Positions 23,481-31,724 of a DNA stretch of 64,000 bases are shown in pieces. This stretch comes from WHSW01 sp963821345. Lineage in GTDB: Bacteria > Actinomycetota > Thermoleophilia > Solirubrobacterales > 70-9. The position numbers and the translations under genes were made by a program. The stretch spans positions 434,001 through 498,000 of the forward strand of contig CAWGDM010000003.1 of assembly GCA_963821345.1 (NCBI GenBank), read 5' to 3'. The notes beneath the pieces are model-generated. The model had not been told where the DNA came from. It worked only from the letters and a program-made list of their open reading frames with translations, and did not search any database. How positions within the stretch are numbered: the first letter of the stretch is position 1; each line of letters begins with the position of its first letter.

Positions 23481-25403
23481 ATGGCTGAGAGGCACCCACG
23501 CGAGGCGGCGCTTAGACGCGTCCACGGCTCGGGCGCGCTGTTCGCGGCCGCCTACGGCAACGTCGGCTCCTCGATCTATTACGCGCTCGGCCTGGTCGCG
23601 CTCTACGCGCTCGGGCTGACGCCGGTGACCTTCATGATCGCCGGTGCGATCTTCGCCTTCACCGCGGCCACCTACGTCGAGGCGACCGTGCTCTACCCCG
23701 AGGCGGGCGGCTCCTCGAGCTTCGCCCGGCGGGCCTTCAACGAGTTCGCCTCCTTCCTCGCGGCCTGGGCCCAGATGCTCACCTACATCGTCACGATCGC
23801 GATCTCGGCGTTCTTCGTCCCGCACTACCTGGCCGTCTTCTGGGAACCGCTCGGCCACGGGCCCGGGGACGTCTTCTTCGGTATCGGCCTGGTCGTGCTC
23901 CTGGCCCTGCTCAACATCAAGGGCACCGAGGAGTCGGCGCGGCTCAACCTGATCCTCGCGATCGCCGACCTGCTGACCCAGATCGTCCTCGCCGCGATCG
24001 GCCTCTTCCTCGTCTTCAACCCGGACCTGCTGGTCAACCAGATCGATCTCGGCACGGCGCCGACCTGGGGCGACTTCGCGCTCGGGATCGCGGTCGGGAT
24101 GGTCGCCTACACCGGGATCGAGACGATCTCGAACATGTCCGAGGAGGCGCGGGAGTCGTGGCGGACGGTGCCGCGCGGCACCGGGCTGGTCGTGGTCGCC
24201 GTGGTCGGCCTGTACGCGCTGCTGCCGATGATCGCGCTCTCGGCGATGCCGGTCACGCCCGACGGCAGCGGCGGCTTTACGACCGAGCTCGCGACCACGT
24301 TCAAGGACGATCCGGTGCTCGGGATCGTCGAGAACCTCGGGCTCAGCTCCGGGCTCACCGACGCGCTGCGCATCTACGTCGGCATCCTCGCCGCGGTGAT
24401 CCTGCTGATCGCCACCAACGCCGCCCTGATCGGGCTCTCGCGGCTGACCTTCTCGATGGGCCAGCACCGCCAGCTTCCGGAGATCCTGCGGGCGGTCCAC
24501 CCGAAGTTCAAGACGCCCTACATCGCGATCATCATCTTCTCGGGGGTCGCGGCGGTCGTCATGCTGCCGGGACAGGCGACCTTCCTGGGGACGATCTACG
24601 CCTTCGGTGCGACGCTCTCGTTCACGGTCGCGCACGTCTCGGTGATCCGGCTGCGCAAGCTCAGACCCCTGGACGAGCGCCCGGACACGCCCGACGGCAC
24701 CAGGCTCTGGCACTCGCCGATCAACCTCAAGTTCGGCGGCTACTACCTGCCGGTGCTGGCCGTGCTCGGCGGGCTCGGCACCTTCGGGGCCTTCGTCGTC
24801 GCGATGGCGCTCGACCCCGTCGTCCTCGCCACCGGTGGCGGCTGGATGGTCTTCGGGACGCTGCTCTACATCGGCTATCGCCGCTACAAGCATCTGCCGC
24901 TGACCGAGACGGTGATGGTCGAGAGCCTGACCCCGCTCGGGGTCGAGGAGGTCGAGTACAAGAGCATCCTTGTCGCCTTCGACGGCGACGCCCCGTTCTC
25001 CGAGGAGACGGTGGCGACGGCGAAGCGGCTGGCGGCGCGCCGGCGCCGGGCGATCCACGTGCTCTCGCTGGTCACCGTGCCGTCCGACCTGCCGTTGGAC
25101 GCCGAGCTCGACGGCCGCGAGGGGGCGGCCCGCAGCAAGCTCGAGCGGGCGAAGCTGATCGGCGGCCGGCGGGTCTCGGGCTCGGTCCAGCACGTGCGGC
25201 TCGGCCAGGCCGGCAAGGTGATTGTCGACGAGGCCAAGTCGATCAACGCGGCGGCGATCGTGCTGCCCCTGCGCTACCGCGACGGCAAGCCGCTGTACGG
25301 CAAGACGCTGCAGACGGTGCTCGCCAAACGCCCCTGCAGGGTGATCGTCGCCGCCCACCCGGGGGATACGACCACCGAGACCCTGACGAGGGCGGTCGCG
25401 TGA
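23481..25403 (+). CDS. APC-superfamily permease with C-terminal universal-stress domain (1)
   Basis: 640 residues. Residues ~15-475 form about 12 membrane helices of the amino acid-polyamine-cation fold (FAAAYGNVGSSIYYALGL unwound helix 1, YPEAGGSSSFARRAF, ALGIAVGMVAYTGIETISN, TFLGTIYAFGATLSFTVAH). Residues ~495-630 are a cytosolic UspA-like domain (YKSILVAFDGDAPFSEETV, KRPCRVIVAA). The same domain plan occurs in amino acid permeases and in KimA-type potassium transporters, so the substrate is open. GTGA overlap with the next gene starts a run of coupled genes. Confidence 0.9.
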   Translation: MAERHPREAALRRVHGSGALFAAAYGNVGSSIYYALGLVALYALGLTPVTFMIAGAIFAFTAATYVEATVLYPEAGGSSSFARRAFNEFASFLAAWAQMLTYIVTIAISAFFVPHYLAVFWEPLGHGPGDVFFGIGLVVLLALLNIKGTEESARLNLILAIADLLTQIVLAAIGLFLVFNPDLLVNQIDLGTAPTWGDFALGIAVGMVAYTGIETISNMSEEARESWRTVPRGTGLVVVAVVGLYALLPMIALSAMPVTPDGSGGFTTELATTFKDDPVLGIVENLGLSSGLTDALRIYVGILAAVILLIATNAALIGLSRLTFSMGQHRQLPEILRAVHPKFKTPYIAIIIFSGVAAVVMLPGQATFLGTIYAFGATLSFTVAHVSVIRLRKLRPLDERPDTPDGTRLWHSPINLKFGGYYLPVLAVLGGLGTFGAFVVAMALDPVVLATGGGWMVFGTLLYIGYRRYKHLPLTETVMVESLTPLGVEEVEYKSILVAFDGDAPFSEETVATAKRLAARRRRAIHVLSLVTVPSDLPLDAELDGREGAARSKLERAKLIGGRRVSGSVQHVRLGQAGKVIVDEAKSINAAAIVLPLRYRDGKPLYGKTLQTVLAKRPCRVIVAAHPGDTTTETLTRAVA

Positions 25404-25609
25404 GCCAGAAGCCGCCGCCGCCGGACGAGGTCTACCGCGGCGTCACCCGAACGTTCGGGGTGATCATCACCGGCCTCGGCCTGGTGATCATCATCGTCAC
25501 CCTCGCGCACGGCGGCACCGCCGGCTCCAACGGGATCTGGATCGGCCTGATCTTCACCGGGCTCGGCCTCGGGCGGCTCTACCTGTCGCTGCGCAGGGAG
25601 AAGCGTTGA
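25400..25609 (+). CDS. Small two-helix membrane protein between the permeases
   Basis: 69 residues with two hydrophobic segments (TFGVIITGLGLVIIIVTLA and GIWIGLIFTGLGLGRLYLSL), ending RREKR. It overlaps both neighbours (GTGA at its start, TTGA at its end), so it is made with the two permeases and may be an accessory subunit. No family recognised. Confidence 0.75.
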   Translation: MSQKPPPPDEVYRGVTRTFGVIITGLGLVIIIVTLAHGGTAGSNGIWIGLIFTGLGLGRLYLSLRREKR

Positions 25610-27642
25610 TCGACCCGTTCAAGTCCGGGGCCGAGCGCTCGCCGATCACCAACCGCTGGCTCGGGGTGCCGCTGCTGTTCGCGGTCGCCTACTCGGCGGT
25701 CGGCTTCTCGATCTACTTCGCCCTCGGCCTGGTCAGCGAGCGTGGCCTCGGGCTCACGCCGCTGATCCTGCTCGGCGTCGGGCTGGTGTTCGTGCTCAAC
25801 ACGCTCACCTACGTCGAGGGCGAGGCGATGGTCCCCGAGCGCGGCGGCTCGGCGACCTTCGCCCGCCACGCGTTCCGCAACGAGCTGGTCAGCTTCATCG
25901 CCGGCTGGGCGATCCTGATCGATTACGTGATCGTGATCGGGCTGGCGGCGCTCTCGGTGCCGCACTACCTGACGCCGATCTGGTCGGGGTTCTCCGACAC
26001 GGCGCCGGAGGTGATCACCGGCGCGATCGTGATCGTGCTGACCGCGGCGCTGACGATCGCCGGGGTCACCGGCGCCGGCCGCGCGCGGCTGTTGGGGCTG
26101 ATCTCGATCGCGGGCGTCGGGCTGCTGCTCGCGGTGATCGTCGTCGGCCTGATCACCTCGTTCGACCTCTCGGCTCTGACCGCCGAGCTCGACCCGTTCA
26201 CGAGCCCGACGCTCGAGGACGTGATCTACGCGGGCGTGATCGCCACCGTGGCCTTCGCCGGGATCGAGGCGGCCGCCAACCTGGCGCCGGACATCGAGAG
26301 CGCCCCGATCGACCTGCGCAAGCTGGTGGTCGCGGCGGCGACCCTGGTGCCGCTGATCTACGTCGGGGTCTCGGTGGTCGCGCTGATGGTGCTGCCGGTC
26401 CACCCGACGCCGGATGGTCCGCAGACCGCGCTCGGCTCGACCTACCTGGAGAACCCGGTCCTGGGGGTGGTCGAGAACATCAGCCCCGGCTGGATCTCCG
26501 ACCTGATGCAGGTGGCGGTCGTCCTGGTGGTGCCCGCGGCGCTGATCTGGGCCGCGAACACGGCGATGCTCGGGCTCTCGCGCCACGTCTACGTGCTCGC
26601 CACCAACCGCCAGATCCCCAGCTGGCTGGGCAAGCTCAACGCCCGCTTCCGCACCCCTCACGTGGCGATCGTCGGAGCCGCGATCGCGGCGATCGCGCTG
26701 ATCGTCCCCGCCGACGTCGCCCTGCTAGGCGGGCTGTTCGCGTTCGGGGCGACGATCGCGTTCACGATCGCGCATCTGTCGGTGATCCGGATGCGGATCA
26801 CCGAGCCCGATCGCGAGCGCCCGTTCCGGATCCCGTTCGACATCTCGATGTTCGGCGCCCGGGTGCCGCTGCCGACCTTGCTCGCGGCGGTGCTGACCGC
26901 GCTCGCCTGGGTCAGCGTGATCGTCTACCACGACACCGCCCGCTGGGTCGGCGGGGCCTGGATGGTCTTCGGGCTGGTCGCCTACGTGATCTACCGCAAG
27001 GGGTTCGAGGGCACGCCGCTGACCGAGCGGGTCCAGGTTCCCGCCGAGGCGTTGGTCAAGGAGGGGGTCGACGTCGAGTACGGCGACATCCTGGTGCCGG
27101 TCTTCGGGACCAAGCTCGACGACGACATCGTCGGCACCGCCGGGCGGCTCGCCGACGCCGCCGACCGCCCGGACGAGGTCGCGCCGCGGCTCGAGGTCGT
27201 CTACGTGATCGACGTGCCGCTGACCGTGCCGCTCGACGTACCGCCGCCGCCCGACCGGGCCGAACAGGCGAACGCGGCGCTCGAGCGGGCCCAGCACGTC
27301 GGGGAGGAGTACGAGACGGTCGAGGTGCACCCGTCGGTCATCCGAGCGCGCTCGATCGGCTCCGGGATCGTCGCCGCGGCCCGCGATCGAGGGGTTGAGA
27401 TGATCGTCATGGGGGCCGAGCCGCCGACCCGGATCCGCGGCGGTGCGATCTTCGGCGGCGTCGGCGGGTCGCGGCCGGCCGAGATCGGACCGGTGACCGA
27501 GTACGTGCTGCGCAAGGCGCCGTGCCGGGTCTTGGTCACCGCCCCGGCGACCGACGGTTCGCGCCGCGCCCGCGCCGGAGGGGCCGCTCCCGGCGCCGAG
27601 AACGAGATCGGCCGCGAGGCGGCGCTGCCGGTCGCCGAGTAG
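25606..27642 (+). CDS. APC-superfamily permease with C-terminal universal-stress domain (2)
   Basis: 678 residues, same plan as the first permease and clearly a paralogue: FAVAYSAVGFSIYFALGL, VPERGGSATFARHAFRN, VIYAGVIATVAFAGIEAAAN, LLGGLFAFGATIAFTIAH; USP domain from ~residue 485 (VEYGDILVPVFGTKL) with the typical MGAEPP loop and a second APC-type end (RKAPCRVLVTAPA). A ~30-residue charged tail follows. TTG 25606 overlaps the small membrane protein stop. Confidence 0.9.
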   Translation: MIDPFKSGAERSPITNRWLGVPLLFAVAYSAVGFSIYFALGLVSERGLGLTPLILLGVGLVFVLNTLTYVEGEAMVPERGGSATFARHAFRNELVSFIAGWAILIDYVIVIGLAALSVPHYLTPIWSGFSDTAPEVITGAIVIVLTAALTIAGVTGAGRARLLGLISIAGVGLLLAVIVVGLITSFDLSALTAELDPFTSPTLEDVIYAGVIATVAFAGIEAAANLAPDIESAPIDLRKLVVAAATLVPLIYVGVSVVALMVLPVHPTPDGPQTALGSTYLENPVLGVVENISPGWISDLMQVAVVLVVPAALIWAANTAMLGLSRHVYVLATNRQIPSWLGKLNARFRTPHVAIVGAAIAAIALIVPADVALLGGLFAFGATIAFTIAHLSVIRMRITEPDRERPFRIPFDISMFGARVPLPTLLAAVLTALAWVSVIVYHDTARWVGGAWMVFGLVAYVIYRKGFEGTPLTERVQVPAEALVKEGVDVEYGDILVPVFGTKLDDDIVGTAGRLADAADRPDEVAPRLEVVYVIDVPLTVPLDVPPPPDRAEQANAALERAQHVGEEYETVEVHPSVIRARSIGSGIVAAARDRGVEMIVMGAEPPTRIRGGAIFGGVGGSRPAEIGPVTEYVLRKAPCRVLVTAPATDGSRRARAGGAAPGAENEIGREAALPVAE

Positions 27643-27670
27643 CGCGCCGAGGCGCCGCGCGCGCCACGAC

Positions 27671-27676
27671 TAAGAT
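27671..27676 (+). promoter_or_regulatory. -10-like hexamer TAAGAT, 7 nt before ATG 27684
   Basis: TAAGAT seven bases before the first RCK gene; this would give the RCK pair its own leaderless transcript separate from the permeases. Confidence 0.55.
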
Positions 27677-27683
27677 CAGCGCC

Positions 27684-28169
27684 ATGTTCGTGCTGATCGT
27701 CGGAGCGGGCCGCGTCGGATCGTCGGTGGCTCGGGGCATGCTCGAGGAGGGCCACGAGGTCTCCTGCCTCGACGAGGATCCCGAATCCCATGCGCGACTC
27801 GAGATCGGGCTCGACCGGCCGTGGGAGGACATGGGCGGCCACTTCACGGTCGGCACCGCGCTCGAGCTCGAGGCGCTGACCGCGGCGGGGATCGAGCGCG
27901 CCGACGTTTTCGTCGCCTCGACCGACGGCGACAACACCAACATCATCATCGCTCAGCTCGCCAAGCGGCGTTTCAACGTGCCGAAGGTGATCGCGCGGAT
28001 CCTCGACCCATACCGCGCCAAGTGGTACGCCGACCAGGGGCTGGACACGATCTGCCCGACCCGGGTGGCGATCGAGATGCTCGAGAAGGAGATCCGCGAG
28101 ACGGCCGAGCGCGGCACCTCGGGCGCGCCGGCCGCGGGCGCCATCGACCACGAGGACGCGGACGTCTAG
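27684..28169 (+). CDS. TrkA-N (RCK) NAD-binding regulator, single domain
   Basis: 161 residues. MFVLIVGAGRVGSSVARGML is the RCK Rossmann motif, followed by a conserved Asp/Glu (CLDEDPESHARLE) and VFVASTDGDNTNIIIAQLAK. Only the N-terminal domain is present; there is no TrkA-C. RCK proteins gate K+ channels and transporters by binding nucleotides. It precedes a second, full-length RCK protein by 14 bases. Confidence 0.92.
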   Translation: MFVLIVGAGRVGSSVARGMLEEGHEVSCLDEDPESHARLEIGLDRPWEDMGGHFTVGTALELEALTAAGIERADVFVASTDGDNTNIIIAQLAKRRFNVPKVIARILDPYRAKWYADQGLDTICPTRVAIEMLEKEIRETAERGTSGAPAAGAIDHEDADV

Positions 28170-28183
28170 GCTAGGCGGCCGAC

Positions 28184-28870
28184 TTGCCCGAGCGCCAGTA
28201 CATCATCATCGTCGGGGCCGGCAAGGTGGGCTGGAACCTCGCCCGCGAGCTGATCGAGAAGGGCAACGAGGTGACCCTGATCGAGTCCAACCGCGAGCGC
28301 TACCTGACGGTCGAGCAGGAGCTCGAGCACAACATCCAATACGGCGACGCCTCGGAGCTCTGGGTCCTGGAGCGAGCTGGGATCTCGCGTGCCGAGATGG
28401 TGATCGCGGTCACCGGTGACGACGAGGACAACATGCTGATCTGCCAGGTGGCGAAGGAGAAGTACCTCGTCGACCGGATCATCGCCCGGGTAAACAACCC
28501 CCGCAACCGCGAGCACTTCGCCCTGCTCGGGGTAAAGCCGGTGGTCTCGGCGACCGACCTGATCCTGCGCCTGATCGAGCATGAGGTCCCCGAGTACGGG
28601 CTCGTCCACCTGCTCGACCTGCCCGAACAGCGGCTCGAGATCATCGAGATGGAGCTGCCGGAGAACTCGCGCGCCGCCGGCACCCGGGTCGGGGACCTGG
28701 CGATGCCCGAGGGCACCCTGCTGATCTCGGTGCTGCGTGAGGGCACCGGCTTCGTCCCCAACGCCGAGACGGTGCTGCAGGCAGGCGACGAGATCCTCGC
28801 CGTGCTCGACCCGCGGGTCGAGGAGGACCTGACGGCCTACTTCGGACCTGACGGTTCGGCGCCCGAGTGA
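28184..28870 (+). CDS. TrkA-like K+ uptake regulator (RCK_N + RCK_C)
   Basis: 228 residues. N-terminal RCK (YIIIVGAGKVGWNLARELIE, VTLIESNRERYLTVEQE, MVIAVTGDDEDNMLICQVAK) and C-terminal TrkA-C (EIIEMELPENSRAAGTRVGD, LLISVLREGTGFVPN, LQAGDEILAVLDP). TTG start, 11 bases after a TAGGCT. Partner of the single-domain RCK protein upstream; together they are likely regulatory subunits for a cation transporter, possibly the APC-USP permeases just upstream, since no TrkH/Ktr membrane subunit is in view. Confidence 0.92.
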   Translation: MPERQYIIIVGAGKVGWNLARELIEKGNEVTLIESNRERYLTVEQELEHNIQYGDASELWVLERAGISRAEMVIAVTGDDEDNMLICQVAKEKYLVDRIIARVNNPRNREHFALLGVKPVVSATDLILRLIEHEVPEYGLVHLLDLPEQRLEIIEMELPENSRAAGTRVGDLAMPEGTLLISVLREGTGFVPNAETVLQAGDEILAVLDPRVEEDLTAYFGPDGSAPE

Positions 28871-28887
28871 GCGGGTAGCCGTCGGCC

Positions 28888-30123
28888 GTGGCGGACAAGA
28901 GCGTCGACTTCTTGATCGTCGGCGGCGGGCTGGCCGCCGCCTACTGCGCTTCGGAGCTTCGCAAGCAGGGATCCGAGGGCTCGATCCTGCTCGCCGGGCG
29001 CGAGCCCGAGCCGCCCTACGAGCGCCCGCCGCTTTCGAAGGAGTACCTGCGCGGCGAGTCCTCGCGCGAGGACGCATACGTCAACCCGCTCGAGTGGTAC
29101 GACGACAACGGGGTCGAGCTGCGCACGCGGACCAACGTGATGGCGCTCGACCCCGCGGCGCGGACGGCGAAGCTGCAGGGCGGGGAGGAGGTTGGCTTCG
29201 ACAAGGCGCTGCTGGCGACCGGGGCGAACGTGAACATCCTGCGGCCCGAGGGCGCCGAGCTGGAGGGAATCCACTACCTGCGCGCGTTCGGCAACTCGGA
29301 CGCGATCCGCGAGGAGGCGGCTGCGGCCGACCACGTCGTCCTGATCGGCGGCAGCTACATCGGCTGCGAGGTGGCTGCGTCGCTGACGGCGATGGGGACG
29401 AAGTGCACGATCGTGATGCTCGAGGGCGTCGCGCTTTCGCGCACCTTCGGCGAGGAGGTCGGGCAGTTCTTCGACGATCTGCTGACCGCGCACGGGGTCG
29501 AGGTGCTCGGCGGCGAGGAGCTGGCGGCGTTCGAGGGCTCGGGGCGGGTAGAGGCGGTCGTCACCGAGAGCGGCCGCACGGTCGAGGGGGACATGGTCGT
29601 CGTCGGCGCCGGCGTGAAGCCGGACGTGATGCTCGCCGAGCGCGCCGGCCTGGAGGTCGACAACGGGATCGTCTGCGACGCCAAGCTCGAGTCCTCGGCG
29701 GCGGGGATCTTCGCCGCCGGCGACGTCTGCAACTACGACAGCGTCGTCCACGGGCGGCGGCTGCGGGTCGAGCACTGGGACGTGGCGCTGCAGCAGGGCC
29801 GCCACGCCGCCCGGGCGATGCTCGGCTCCACCGAGCCCTACCGCGAGATCCCGTACTTCTTCAGCGATCTCGCCGACTGGGCCTCGCTCGAGTACGTCGG
29901 CCCGGCGTATGACTGGGACGAGATCGTCTGGCGCGGCGACCGCGAGGGCGGCGAGTTCAGCGTCTGGTACCTGGGCGACGGCGCGGTCCGCGGCGCGCTC
30001 GCCGTCGGCCGCTCCGAGGACCTGGTCCACGCCCGCACCCTGATCGAGACCGGGGCGGACGTATCCGCCTCCAGGGACGCCCTCGCCGACGCCGATTCAG
30101 AGCTCGAATCGATCGGGCAATAG
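28888..30123 (+). CDS. FAD-dependent pyridine nucleotide-disulfide oxidoreductase
   Basis: 411 residues, ferredoxin/rubredoxin reductase (AIF-like) type. FAD motif DFLIVGGGLAAAYCASEL, PPYERPPLSKEYLRG, NAD motif VVLIGGSYIGCEVAASL, second FAD motif GIFAAGDVCNY, and a reductase C-terminal domain (VEHWDVALQQGRHAARAMLG). It likely passes electrons from NAD(P)H to a small iron-sulfur protein. GTG start, 17 bases after the RCK gene. Confidence 0.9.
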   Translation: MADKSVDFLIVGGGLAAAYCASELRKQGSEGSILLAGREPEPPYERPPLSKEYLRGESSREDAYVNPLEWYDDNGVELRTRTNVMALDPAARTAKLQGGEEVGFDKALLATGANVNILRPEGAELEGIHYLRAFGNSDAIREEAAAADHVVLIGGSYIGCEVAASLTAMGTKCTIVMLEGVALSRTFGEEVGQFFDDLLTAHGVEVLGGEELAAFEGSGRVEAVVTESGRTVEGDMVVVGAGVKPDVMLAERAGLEVDNGIVCDAKLESSAAGIFAAGDVCNYDSVVHGRRLRVEHWDVALQQGRHAARAMLGSTEPYREIPYFFSDLADWASLEYVGPAYDWDEIVWRGDREGGEFSVWYLGDGAVRGALAVGRSEDLVHARTLIETGADVSASRDALADADSELESIGQ

Positions 30124-30152
30124 GCCCCCGACCATTCAAACCGATACACGAG

Positions 30153-30223
30153 TTGCGGGGCAGGGACTCGAACCCCAATTTCTCGGTCCAGAGCCGAGCG
30201 GATTGCCATTATCCGACCCCGCA
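30153..30223 (-). tRNA. tRNA-Gln (anticodon CTG)
   Basis: A full cloverleaf on the minus strand: acceptor TGCGGGG/CCCCGCA, D stem GGAT/ATCC, anticodon stem CTCGG/CCGAG with loop CTCTGGA (anticodon CTG, reads CAG), T arm TGGGGTTCGAGTCCCTG (two wobble pairs) and discriminator A. 71 bases, CCA not encoded. Confidence 0.95.
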
Positions 30224-30291
30224 TGGGTCGGACGCGGAGAATAGCGCCCGCAATTGCCACATTCCGCACGCGTCGCGTACGAGTCGCTGTG

Positions 30292-30305
30292 GGAACATGT
30301 GTTCG
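30292..30305 (+). promoter_or_regulatory. LexA (SOS) box before the HNH gene
   Basis: The 14-mer GGAACATGTGTTCG matches the Gram-positive/actinobacterial LexA box CGAACRNRYGTTCG at 13 of 14 positions; only the first base differs. It ends one base before ATG 30307, so LexA binding would block the start of transcription. Confidence 0.7.
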
Positions 30306-30306
30306 T

Positions 30307-30891
30307 ATGGAAGATCGACGAGGGCCGAAGAGACGACCGGGCGAGACACGTCGGCTGGTCGCCGCACTGAACGACGATGGGATGACCGGGGCGGCGATCG
30401 CCGCACGCCTCGGCATCAATCGGGCGACCGTCGTTTATCACCTGCGAAACCTCGGCAAGCCGATCGACCCTCGGTTTGCCAGGCGCTATGACTGGGAGCA
30501 GATCAGCCGCGCTTACGGGGCCGGTATGTCAGCGCGACAATGCCGCGAGCGGTTCGGGTGTACCCGGGCGGCGTGGGCCCAGGCCGTCGGGCGCGGGGAT
30601 ATCGTGCCGCGCCCGCGCGCGATGCCGATCCAGGAACTCCTGGTGCTGGGGCGCGCCACCCAGCGCGGACACCTGAAGGCACGGCTCCTGGCCGAGGGGC
30701 TCAAAGAAGCGCGCTGTGAGGGATGTGGAATCTCGGAATGGCAGGGCCGAAGGCTCTCGCTCGCCCTCCATCACGTCAACGGCGACGGCGCCGACAATCG
30801 GTTCGACAATCTCCAACTGCTTTGCCCGAACTGCCACTCGCAGACGGATACGTTCAGCGGCCGTAACCGGCGTCGACAGCGGGCCGCATGA
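30307..30891 (+). CDS. HNH-nuclease-like protein with N-terminal helix-turn-helix regions
   Basis: 194 residues. N-terminal HTH (LVAALNDDGMTGAAIAARLG, then INRATVVYHLRNLGKPI), a second HTH-like stretch (EQISRAYGAGMSARQCRERF), and a C-terminal HNH module with zinc-ribbon cysteines (CEGCG, CPNCH) around LALHHVNGDGADNRFDNLQL. The HNH pattern H-H-N...N...H is intact, so DNA cleavage is plausible. Preceded by a LexA box and by a divergent tRNA-Gln. Sequence is less GC-extreme at the start. No phage genes surround it. Confidence 0.85.
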   Translation: MEDRRGPKRRPGETRRLVAALNDDGMTGAAIAARLGINRATVVYHLRNLGKPIDPRFARRYDWEQISRAYGAGMSARQCRERFGCTRAAWAQAVGRGDIVPRPRAMPIQELLVLGRATQRGHLKARLLAEGLKEARCEGCGISEWQGRRLSLALHHVNGDGADNRFDNLQLLCPNCHSQTDTFSGRNRRRQRAA

Positions 30892-30983
30892 GGCTCGCAG
30901 GGCGCCCGGCGTGATGAAACCGCGCGCCCACGGGTACTAATTCCTGCTACTACCCCCAACCCCTTTGTTACTTTGGGCACGCT

Positions 30984-31721
30984 ATGGACGTCTATCAGCG
31001 CAGGCGCCTGGTCGCGCTGAGCGCGATCGCGGTCGTCTTCATCCTCTTCGTGCTGCTGATCAAGAGCTGCGGCGGCGATGACACACCCGAGCCCGCGACC
31101 CCGGTCGCCGGAGCCACGGGGCTCGGCGGCGCGACCTCGCTGACCCAGGCCGATTACATCGCCCAAGGCGACGACATCTGCCTGGGGGCGAACACCTCGC
31201 TTGCGAGTGTCGACGAGTCCGACCCGGTGCAGGCGGCCTCCGACCAGGCCGACATCATCGCCGGCGAGGTGCAGCAGCTGCAGACGCTGCCGCCGCCTGA
31301 TTCCGGGACCGACGACCTCGACGCCTTCCTCTCGGCGCTGCAGAAGCAGTCGAAGGCCTACGGCGACAAGTCGACCGCCGCCGAGCGCGGCGACGACGCC
31401 GCCGCGGCCGAGCTCGACTCGACGATCGACTCGGCGGGCGCCGACGCCGCCGAGGCCGCGGCGGCGTTCGGCTTCAAGGTCTGCGGCGACACGACCAAGG
31501 TCGGCGAGACCAACACCAGCGGCGGCGATTCCACCTCGACCAGCGACACCGGCGGCACCGACGCCGGATCGACCCCGGTCACCCCGCCGGCGACCACGCC
31601 GACTCCGACCCCGACTCCGACTCCCGTTCCCCCGGCGGGCGGCGGTGCGACCCCGACCCCGACGCCAACCCCGACCCCGCCGGCCGACGGCGACTCGGGC
31701 TCCGGCGGGGTCAGCCCGTAG
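30984..31721 (+). CDS. Membrane-anchored protein with Thr-Pro-rich tail
   Basis: 245 residues. One N-terminal membrane segment (LVALSAIAVVFILFVLLI) followed by KSCGG, which is not a clean lipobox, so a signal anchor is likely. The outer domain (~55-165) is helical with two cysteines (DICLG, KVCGD). The last ~60 residues are Thr/Pro/Gly repeats (TPTPTPTPTP) that probably cross the wall. Unknown function. The 92 bases before it hold no gene. Confidence 0.72.
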   Translation: MDVYQRRRLVALSAIAVVFILFVLLIKSCGGDDTPEPATPVAGATGLGGATSLTQADYIAQGDDICLGANTSLASVDESDPVQAASDQADIIAGEVQQLQTLPPPDSGTDDLDAFLSALQKQSKAYGDKSTAAERGDDAAAAELDSTIDSAGADAAEAAAAFGFKVCGDTTKVGETNTSGGDSTSTSDTGGTDAGSTPVTPPATTPTPTPTPTPVPPAGGGATPTPTPTPTPPADGDSGSGGVSP

Positions 31722-31724
31722 CCC

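Noticed and set aside
23481..27642. Naming the permeases as KimA
   Set aside because: Only the APC+USP plan is shared; the first helix lacks the KimA-type SSDALSSVAYGP stretch, so the substrate was left open.
30153..30891. Integrated phage or IS element at tRNA-Gln
   Set aside because: No integrase, transposase, direct repeat of the tRNA 3' end or phage structural gene was seen; only the single HNH gene is atypical.
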